From Geomonas propionica (lineage in GTDB: Bacteria > Desulfobacterota > Desulfuromonadia > Geobacterales > Geobacteraceae), in assembly GCF_016458235.1 (NCBI RefSeq), contig NZ_JAEMHK010000001.1, positions 434,001-498,000 on the forward strand: a stretch of DNA of 64,000 nt, given 5' to 3'. The notes below the pieces were generated by a model. That model ran no database searches and was not told the origin of the DNA. It was given only the letters and a program-made list of their open reading frames with translations. The position numbers and the translations under genes were made by a program. Every line of letters begins with the position of its first letter. The stretch's first letter is position 1. Below, one piece after another: positions 58,932-64,000 of this stretch.

Positions 58932-59426
58932 CTAGCGCGCCTTCTTCTCCAACTCCTGGTCCAGGGTCTTCAACTGCTCGATGCGCTGGTTCAGCTCGGT
59001 TATCTCCCGGCTCAGGGTCTGGTTGCTCCCTTTGAGCACCTTGTTCTGGCGCCGCTGCTCCTCGAGGGAGCCGATCTGTTCGGTTACCGGGGCTGCCAGC
59101 GCGGTCCACTGGCTTGCCGGATACTCCTTTTTCAACCGCTTCAGCAGGTGCTGCGCCTGCGCCGACCCCGGCTTCGCCTTCAGGGTCAGGAGCGCCAGCC
59201 GAAAGAGGGCCTCGTCGGTCACACCGGTGACGGCGGGTCCGTTGCAGACCGTGTCCAACAGATGCATGGCGCCGTGGGTGTCGCCTTCTTTCAGCAGCGT
59301 TTCCGCCTGGGTCAGTTGCCTCGACCCGTTGTAGCGCTCCAGGAAGTTCCCCTCACTCGGGGCGGTGGTGGCGCACCCCGCGCAGAAAAGGGCGGCCAGG
59401 CAGACGATGTAAGTGCGGACCCTCAT
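58932..59426 (-). CDS. Coiled-coil lipoprotein linked to a GGDEF gene
   Basis: 164 residues. The lipobox is LFCAGC (about residues 13-18), so it is a lipoprotein. The middle has TPR-like helices (AETLLKEGDTHGAMHLLDTVC, ALFRLALLTLKAK). The C-terminus (about 110-164: SLEEQRRQNKVLKGSNQTLSREITELNQRIEQL) is a coiled coil. The layout resembles QseG-type partners of sensor kinases. It overlaps the upstream GGDEF stop by 4 bp (ATGA), so the two are translated together and the lipoprotein may control the GGDEF protein from the envelope (inference). Confidence 0.75.
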   Translation of the reverse strand: MRVRTYIVCLAALFCAGCATTAPSEGNFLERYNGSRQLTQAETLLKEGDTHGAMHLLDTVCNGPAVTGVTDEALFRLALLTLKAKPGSAQAQHLLKRLKKEYPASQWTALAAPVTEQIGSLEEQRRQNKVLKGSNQTLSREITELNQRIEQLKTLDQELEKKAR

Positions 59427-60766
59427 GCGGTCACCCTCCCCGGGGCCCCGATCAGGTACTTGCTCCCCGCTTTCTCCTTGGCTTTGTCCTTCACCTTGGC
59501 CGCGGCCCTGGCAATCTCGACGGCGGAGGAGTACTGGTCCCTGCCGCAGATGATGACCGCGATGGAGATGGTCATGACCGGGAAGAAACGCTGCACCCCG
59601 TAGCGGTCGGACCCCTCGATCCCACCCACTTTCAAATCCTGCGGCGAATAGTGTTTGACGACCTCGGCGCTGAAGCTGTCGATGACGGCCTCGCAGACCG
59701 CGGAGACGCGCTCGGCATGGATCACCATGACGAAGTCGTCCCCTCCCACGTGCCCTACGAAGCCGTCCTTGCCGCCATGCGCTTTCACCGCAGCCTGGAT
59801 CAGGTTACCGGTCAGGCGGAGCAACTCGCTTCCCTTGGCGTAGCCGTAATGGTCGCCGTACGGCTTGAAGTTGTCCAGATCGGCGTAGCAGAAGGCGAAG
59901 ATTTCCCCGCTTTGAAGGCGTTCATCGAGGACGCGCTCGATGGCGAAGTTGCCGGGAAGCCGGGTCAGGGGGCTCGCGTCCAGGCTCATCTGCTCGAGGA
60001 CCTTGAGCCGCGCCGCCATCTTGGTGAAGTCCCGCGCCAGTTCGCTGATCTCGTCACCGGAGGGGACGTCGGGGTTGTAGTCGAAGTCTCCCGCGGCGAT
60101 GCGATGGGTCGCGCTTTGCAGCTCGCGAATGGCCCCGAAGGTGCGGTAGGTGACGAAGGGTGCCACGCCGATGGCGAGCAGGAAGCCGGTGCATGAAATG
60201 GCCACCGTCCACCAGATAGTCTGTTTCTGCTGTTCGTCCGCGCGGGAGAGCACCAGCTTCAGCATGTCTTTTCGCTTCAGGTACGAGGCGTCCACGGCAT
60301 TGAGCAGCTTGAGCGCCGCCGACCGCACGGGGGCGGTGCTGCCGGTATGGCCGGCGAAGAGGTCTTCCGCCGCTTTTTGATAGGCGAGGTACAGCCCCTT
60401 CAACTGCTTCAGGTCGGCGGTCGGTTTCCCCTTGCCAAGCAGGTCCAGGCTGGCCAGGGCCTCCGCTTGTCGCTGATGAAACAGGTCGATGAAGGCGGGA
60501 TCCCTGAGGATGGCGTACTTGCCGGCGAAGCCCTCCTGGCTCAAAAGCGAGGTGCGCAGTTCGATCAGCGCGCTGATGACGGGGAGTTCGTTGTTGGCGA
60601 TGCTTCGGGTGATGTTGGTGCTGCGGTAAATATTGTAGGACGAGAAGACGAGCGCGGCCGCGGTGAACAGGGCCATGGCTGCGTATCCCGCGCTTATCTT
60701 CTGGATCAGGGAGAGTCCCGACAGGCTGAGTCTCGAAGACTTTTTTGTCTCGACGGTTTCAGGCAT
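59423..60766 (-). CDS. Membrane-bound GGDEF-domain protein (GGDDF variant)
   Basis: 447 residues from MPETVETKK. Two membrane helices (about 25-45 and 185-205) flank a periplasmic four-helix sensor region; then a HAMP segment, and a GGDEF domain (ADLDNFKPYGDHYGYAKGSELLRL, GHVGGDDFVMVIHA). The active-site signature is GGDDF, with Asp for the Glu of GG[DE]EF, and no RxxD inhibitory site. It could be an active variant cyclase or a degenerate receptor. Start 60766 has no clear ribosome site. The 4-bp overlap couples it to the coiled-coil lipoprotein. Confidence 0.82.
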   Translation of the reverse strand: MPETVETKKSSRLSLSGLSLIQKISAGYAAMALFTAAALVFSSYNIYRSTNITRSIANNELPVISALIELRTSLLSQEGFAGKYAILRDPAFIDLFHQRQAEALASLDLLGKGKPTADLKQLKGLYLAYQKAAEDLFAGHTGSTAPVRSAALKLLNAVDASYLKRKDMLKLVLSRADEQQKQTIWWTVAISCTGFLLAIGVAPFVTYRTFGAIRELQSATHRIAAGDFDYNPDVPSGDEISELARDFTKMAARLKVLEQMSLDASPLTRLPGNFAIERVLDERLQSGEIFAFCYADLDNFKPYGDHYGYAKGSELLRLTGNLIQAAVKAHGGKDGFVGHVGGDDFVMVIHAERVSAVCEAVIDSFSAEVVKHYSPQDLKVGGIEGSDRYGVQRFFPVMTISIAVIICGRDQYSSAVEIARAAAKVKDKAKEKAGSKYLIGAPGRVTA

Positions 60767-60821
60767 GAGGTAGATATTAGGGGAGTGTGCAGACAAAGTC
60801 AACGCGATTGGCGTCCGTTCA

Positions 60822-61325
60822 TCATGACACGCCGCATTGAGACATGACCCTGGTGGCTGCTTCCTGCAGGTTCTCGCCGTGGAGCAGCACGATGGTCTGG
60901 GCGTACTTGTGATACAGCCCGAAGCGCTTTTGGTACAGTTCCTCTAGTCCCCCCTCTCCCATGCCGACGATGCCGCGCGGCGCCGCCCGGGCGATGCGCC
61001 CGTGCAGGTGCTGAATCGGGACGTCGAGAAAGACAACGGTAGAGATGGCAGCGAGGCGGTGCATGGCGGCATCGGAATAGACCACGCTGCCGCCGGTGGA
61101 GATGACCATCGCGCCTTCCGCCGGCAGGGATAGCACAGTTTCCTCCTCAATGCGGGCGAACTCTTCGGCCCCCACCTGGTCCACCACTGCCTGAAGTTTC
61201 TTCCCGAAGCGCTTCTCGATGCAGTGGTCGGTGTCGATAAAGCGCCACCCCAACCGGGTGGCGATGACCCTTCCTATGGCACTCTTGCCCGAACCGGGCA
61301 TCCCTATCAGCGTCAACCTGTTCAT
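60822..61325 (-). CDS. aroK: Shikimate kinase
   Basis: 167 residues. Walker A GMPGSGKSAIG, shikimate-binding Asp/Arg region FIDTDHCIEKRFG, GGSVV motif (STGGSVVYSD) and the lid region. It phosphorylates shikimate at step five of aromatic amino acid synthesis. Some residues differ from E. coli AroK, so a related small kinase is conceivable. Start 61325 follows GAAGGGA. No other aro gene is near. It is divergent from the pilus operon. Confidence 0.82.
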   Translation of the reverse strand: MNRLTLIGMPGSGKSAIGRVIATRLGWRFIDTDHCIEKRFGKKLQAVVDQVGAEEFARIEEETVLSLPAEGAMVISTGGSVVYSDAAMHRLAAISTVVFLDVPIQHLHGRIARAAPRGIVGMGEGGLEELYQKRFGLYHKYAQTIVLLHGENLQEAATRVMSQCGVS

Positions 61326-61733
61326 TTTATTTCCCTTCGCGGTACCCGTATCCAACACGACAACAACATCTTACCAGTTCGGACGCGTCGTGGAACATGA
61401 CACCATTAAATTTGTAGAAAACTTTTTAAGGTTAGATATATTTAATCGTCGTGAAAAATCCCGCGTGCTTGGCCCGGATGGACGACGCTCTGGCGCTCCG
61501 GAACAGGCACCTGTACCTGCCAGAAGGGCACCTCGTTTGGCGAACGGACTCCGGCGCAGAAATGCCGGCCGATCCGTTCGGAGGACCACATGCAATGGCG
61601 ATCATGGGACGGTAACAGTCGCAGCGGTGTTCAATTGCACCATGGCCGGGGCAGGCCGCCGCCGGGGCAGCGCCCGTTGGGTTGGGAGCTACCATCAAAG
61701 AGCGTGCGGCCACGTATTAAAGGAGATACCCCT
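61326..61733 (+). other. Unusually long (408 bp) leader region of the pilus operon
   Basis: No credible separate gene. The first 130 bp are AT-rich with a promoter-like TTGTAG (61412) and GATATA/TATATT (about 61433). The rest is GC-rich and structured, with a strong hairpin at 61541-61580, then GGAGGA-CCAC-ATG (61590) opening a frame that continues in phase into the first pilin. AAAGGAG precedes the pilin ATG. Signals expected for c-di-GMP/cAG (GEMM) riboswitches (GACGCAAAG core) were looked for and not found. Confidence 0.6.
61541..61580 (+). other. Strong hairpin in the pilus leader
   Basis: CGAACGGA (61541-61548) pairs with TCCGTTCG (61573-61580), and CCGGC (61551-61555) with GCCGG (61564-61568); loop GCAGAAAT. 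No T tract, so it is not a simple terminator. It lies just before a ribosome-site-like GGAGGA. Confidence 0.7.
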
Positions 61734-62261
61734 ATGAAGACGTTACCTAAAATCTTAGTTGTGGCAGGATGCGCCGCCCTGGCGTGGAGTGCGGGCACAG
61801 GCGTCAGCCAGGCGGCAACCATGGCGACCCCCACGAGTGCCATAGTAGTGATGCCGATCACCATAACCAAAGATGCTGACCTGAGTTTCGGCAAGTTCAT
61901 GTCTGGTTCCTCAGGTGGTTCCGTGGCGGTCGACAAGGACAACAAGCAGACCGTCGGCGGAGGTGTGACCACTACTGCCGCCTTTGGTGGTACTGCCACG
62001 GCGGCAGCGTTTCAAATTTCGGGTGAACAGGGCGGTACCTACGCCGTCACTTTACCTGCAACCGTAACCTTGACCGATGGCGGCACTAACACCATGACAG
62101 CTGGGTCCTTCACTACCACCATCAACGGCGCCCTCGGCAGCACGGGGACCTTTGGCCCGGCAGCTGACATCCTTAAGATCGGGGCAACTCTGACGGTGGC
62201 AGCCTCACAGGCATCCGGAAACTATACTGGCAGCTTCAATGTAGACGTTGATTACAACTAA
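61734..62261 (+). CDS. DUF4402 fimbrial subunit, probable major pilin
   Basis: 175 residues. Signal peptide MKTLPKILVVAGCAALAWSAGTGVSQA. The mature part follows the DUF4402 pattern: VVMPITITKDADLSFGKFM, a Gly/Thr-rich middle (GGVTTTAAFGGTATAAAFQISG), TYAVTLPATVTLTDGG, and the C-terminal donor-like strand ASGNYTGSFNVDVDYN. DUF4402 proteins are secreted structural subunits paired with PapD-like chaperones. Start 61734 follows AAAGGAG. It is first in the operon and followed by a stabilising hairpin, as expected for the most abundant subunit. Confidence 0.85.
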   Translation: MKTLPKILVVAGCAALAWSAGTGVSQAATMATPTSAIVVMPITITKDADLSFGKFMSGSSGGSVAVDKDNKQTVGGGVTTTAAFGGTATAAAFQISGEQGGTYAVTLPATVTLTDGGTNTMTAGSFTTTINGALGSTGTFGPAADILKIGATLTVAASQASGNYTGSFNVDVDYN

Positions 62262-62281
62262 CCGTCGAATTCAACGTTCAT

Positions 62282-62309
62282 CAAGGGGGGCGGAACCTCG
62301 CCCCCCTTG
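62282..62309 (+). other. Hairpin after the first pilin gene
   Basis: A perfect 10-bp stem CAAGGGGGGC / GCCCCCCTTG (62282-62291, 62300-62309) with an 8-base loop. Without a T tract it is more likely to protect or partly terminate the pilin mRNA, raising its level over the downstream genes. Confidence 0.65.
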
Positions 62310-62348
62310 TCTATTGCGCGTCCGGAAACGGAATAGGGAGAGTTGGTG

Positions 62349-62807
62349 ATGCGCATACGGGCCAAATTCGTCGCGAGCCTTCTGGCGCTGTGGTGCATGG
62401 TTCCGGCCACCGCTTTGGCAGCGCCAACCGCGCTGGCAAAGAATCAGGATTTCGACTTCGGCAGGGTGGTGGGAGGTGCGGGGCGTTCCGGCGTGGTTAC
62501 CATCACCTCCGCCGAAGTGAGAACCTATACCGGGAATGTCCTCCCTTTGGGAACCACCTTCTCCGCAGCCCGCTTCACCATCACCGGCAACGTAGGGAAA
62601 AGCTACACCATCACCTTGCCGGTCAGTTTCGTCATCAACGCGGGAGTCGACCAGATGACGGTAACGGCCGTTACCTCCTCCATACCCCTGACAGGAGTCA
62701 TCCCGGCCGGCGGCGCGGTCAGCTTTTCAGTAGGGGGGACGTTGAACCTCGGGGCTGTACAGCGCAACGCGAAGTACAGCGGCAGCATGAACATTTCGGT
62801 CAAGTAA
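62349..62807 (+). CDS. DUF4402-like second fimbrial subunit
   Basis: 152 residues, signal peptide MRIRAKFVASLLALWCMVPATALA. The mature protein has the family arrangement (NQDFDFGRVVGG, FTITGNVGKSYTITLPVSF, GGTLNLGAVQRNAKYSGSMNISVK) but is shorter and ends without the VDVDYN-type tail of the first subunit. A minor, tip or anchor subunit is likely (inference). ATG 62349 follows TAGGGAGAG; GTG 62346 and TTG 62343 are in frame beside it. Confidence 0.8.
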   Translation: MRIRAKFVASLLALWCMVPATALAAPTALAKNQDFDFGRVVGGAGRSGVVTITSAEVRTYTGNVLPLGTTFSAARFTITGNVGKSYTITLPVSFVINAGVDQMTVTAVTSSIPLTGVIPAGGAVSFSVGGTLNLGAVQRNAKYSGSMNISVK

Positions 62808-62816
62808 GGAGGCCTC

Positions 62817-63641
62817 GTGAAGCTACTGCTCGCCAAGTGGGCGGCTATGGTGATAACCGCCACGAACATAATCATCGGCATCCCCACCGTGACGGTGGTC
62901 GCGGCAGACCTCATGGTGTACCCAACCCGGGTTGTCCTGACGGACAAGCAACGTGCCGCGCAGGTTGACATCATCAATGCCGGTGAGGCGCAGGCGACCT
63001 ACAAGATCACCATGGTGCGCAAACGAATGACGGAGACGGGAGACTTCCAGGGTGTGACTACTCCGGAAAAGGGTGAAAAGTTCGCGGACGAAGTAGTGAA
63101 GTATTCCCCTCGCCAGGTGACTCTTCTGCCGGGAGGCGGCCAGACCATACGCATCCTGTTCAAGGTCACCCCCGACCTCGAGGCGGGGGAGTACCGGTCG
63201 CACCTGCTGTTCACCAGGTCGACCCCCGCCGTGGCAAACCTGCCCGAGAAAGAGGACATCGAGCCCGGGGTCATCAAGATGAACATCGTGGCGAACGTGG
63301 GGATATCGATACCCGTGATCGCCCGGCACGGTGACCTGCAAGCCGTTGCAGCGATAGATCCCAAGTCCGTTGCACTGTCCGGTGACAAACAGCAGGTGCT
63401 CTCTTTCACCATGTGCAGGTCTGGCACCAGGTCGGTCCACGGCGACGTGGCAGCTTACCGTGGCCAGGACAAGGTAGCGGAAGGAAGGGGCTTCGCCATC
63501 TACACCCCCAACACTGTGCGCAAGGTGGCCATAGTGGTGCCGGAGAGCTCGCGTCTCAGAAGCGGCGACACTGTACGCTTGGTCTTCACCGAACGTGGCG
63601 AAAAAAAGCCGCTGGCTGAGACTGCCGTCGTTCTTCCCTAG
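62817..63641 (+). CDS. PapD-like fimbrial chaperone
   Basis: 274 residues, signal peptide to about VVAA (residue 30). The first Ig-like domain has ADLMVYPTRVVLTDKQRAAQVDIINAG and the strand KYSPRQVTLLPGGGQTIRILFKV, as in periplasmic pilus chaperones; the second domain follows from IVANVGISIPVIARHGD. It stabilises pilin subunits and hands them to the usher. The start is GTG 62817 behind AAGGAGG, 9 bp after the second subunit. It belongs to the alternate chaperone group, unlike E. coli PapD at sequence level. Confidence 0.85.
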   Translation: MKLLLAKWAAMVITATNIIIGIPTVTVVAADLMVYPTRVVLTDKQRAAQVDIINAGEAQATYKITMVRKRMTETGDFQGVTTPEKGEKFADEVVKYSPRQVTLLPGGGQTIRILFKVTPDLEAGEYRSHLLFTRSTPAVANLPEKEDIEPGVIKMNIVANVGISIPVIARHGDLQAVAAIDPKSVALSGDKQQVLSFTMCRSGTRSVHGDVAAYRGQDKVAEGRGFAIYTPNTVRKVAIVVPESSRLRSGDTVRLVFTERGEKKPLAETAVVLP

Positions 63642-63644
63642 CCC

Positions 63645-64000
63645 ATGGTGCCCCGCGCAGGCGCCCATACCGTGCACGTACGCTTCCCCCTGCTGTTCAT
63701 TCATCTCTTCATCCTGGTTTCACTTTCCTATGGCGCGGCCGTTGACGAACCCGGTTCCCCTGCACCCAGTGATCAGGAGGTGATCGTCGCGGTTGAACTG
63801 GACAAGGAAGGGGTGGCGGAGAGCTTCCTGCTCGTGGAGAAAAACGGGCAGATCTTCGTCCCTGTCTGCTCCCTTGCCGAAGCTCTGTCGCTGGCAATCA
63901 AGTGCGATCAGAAGAGGGCCTTCGGCTTCGTCCTGAGCCAGGACCGCCCTTTCGTGATCGACCTGGACGAGGGGTACGCCGTTCATGGCAGGGAGGCGTT
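63645..64000 (+). CDS. Probable fimbrial outer-membrane usher, N-terminal part (cut by window)
   Basis: ATG 63645, 3 bp after the chaperone stop; 118 residues to the window edge. Signal-like N-terminus (FPLLFIHLFILVSLSYGAAV), then EVIVAVELDKEGVAESFLLV and GQIFVPVCSLAEALSLAIK, the pattern of usher N-terminal domains (a strand binding the chaperone-subunit complex). Usher identity is inferred from position and this pattern; the barrel is outside the window. Confidence 0.65.
   Translation, partial: MVPRAGAHTVHVRFPLLFIHLFILVSLSYGAAVDEPGSPAPSDQEVIVAVELDKEGVAESFLLVEKNGQIFVPVCSLAEALSLAIKCDQKRAFGFVLSQDRPFVIDLDEGYAVHGREA

Noticed and set aside
61463-61640. c-di-GMP/cAG (GEMM) riboswitch in the pilus leader
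   Set aside because: The conserved GACGCAAAGCC core and tetraloop-receptor parts are not found; the structure seen is a single hairpin.
61590-61733. N-terminal extension of the first pilin from ATG 61590
   Set aside because: It would put 48 Arg/Gly-rich residues before a good signal peptide that has its own AAAGGAG site.

Overview
The window reads as one contiguous piece of a GC-rich, Gram-negative, anaerobe-leaning chromosome. The protein set fits the Geobacter group (Geobacterales, Desulfuromonadota): a single-chain pyruvate:ferredoxin oxidoreductase, a 12-gene complex I operon with a nuoB-C-D fusion, TIGR04073-type secreted proteins, and the fused radical SAM protein next to rng, rplU, rpmA and obgE. 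Species cannot be fixed from the sequence alone; the Geobacter/Citrifermentans/Geomonas cluster is my inference. There are no rRNAs, CRISPR arrays or intact insertion sequences, and most of it is core genome.

Layout. 1-5.6 kb: 5' part of a GspE/PilB-type gene, tatA, a lone receiver, uvrB, poly(A) polymerase-like pcnB and a YgbA_NO-type gene. 5.7-8.7 kb: a ferredoxin with a Gly-His tract, a 2-Cys peroxiredoxin, a TIGR04073 pair and a Lys/Ala-rich exported protein behind a possible sigma-54 promoter. 9-16.7 kb: radical SAM fusion, rng, purT, Rieske protein, rplU, rpmA, obgE. 16.9-17.9 kb: HD-GYP protein. 18-32.7 kb (minus): nuoA-BCD-E-F-G-H-ank-I-J-K-L-M-N. 32.8-45.3 kb: MshEN protein, Gre-like factor, PagL-like protein, Bcp, HemY-like oxidase, CbpA-type DnaJ, two PpiC isomerases and mfd. 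45.9-49.1 kb: tRNA-Ser, SRP RNA, dnaX, ybaB, recR. 49.2-57.7 kb: PFOR, cold-shock protein, pentapeptide protein, uvrA and two small genes. 57.8-61.3 kb: SrkA-type kinase, GGDEF protein with lipoprotein partner, shikimate kinase. 61.3-64 kb: a DUF4402 pilin/chaperone/usher operon running off the end.

How the genes fit together. PFOR makes reduced ferredoxin and acetyl-CoA, and complex I couples NADH oxidation to quinone reduction. uvrA, uvrB and mfd (not uvrC) supply excision repair and transcription-coupled repair. Two MshEN-domain proteins, an HD-GYP protein and a GGDEF protein suggest c-di-GMP signalling linked to surface organelles, in the same window as a chaperone-usher pilus operon. tatA, two PpiC chaperones, SRP RNA and DnaJ serve export and folding.

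The least explained material is the intergenic DNA. Three families of palindromic repeats sit between genes: heptamer-armed elements, a 20-bp palindrome ending in GAA-stop that forms the ends of two genes, and GC-rich CCCTC/GAGGG repeats, two of which lie inside the nuo operon. Other points to examine are the A9 run near the end of dnaX, the ankyrin gene inside nuo, the Gly-His hexamer tract and the 408-bp leader of the pilus operon.
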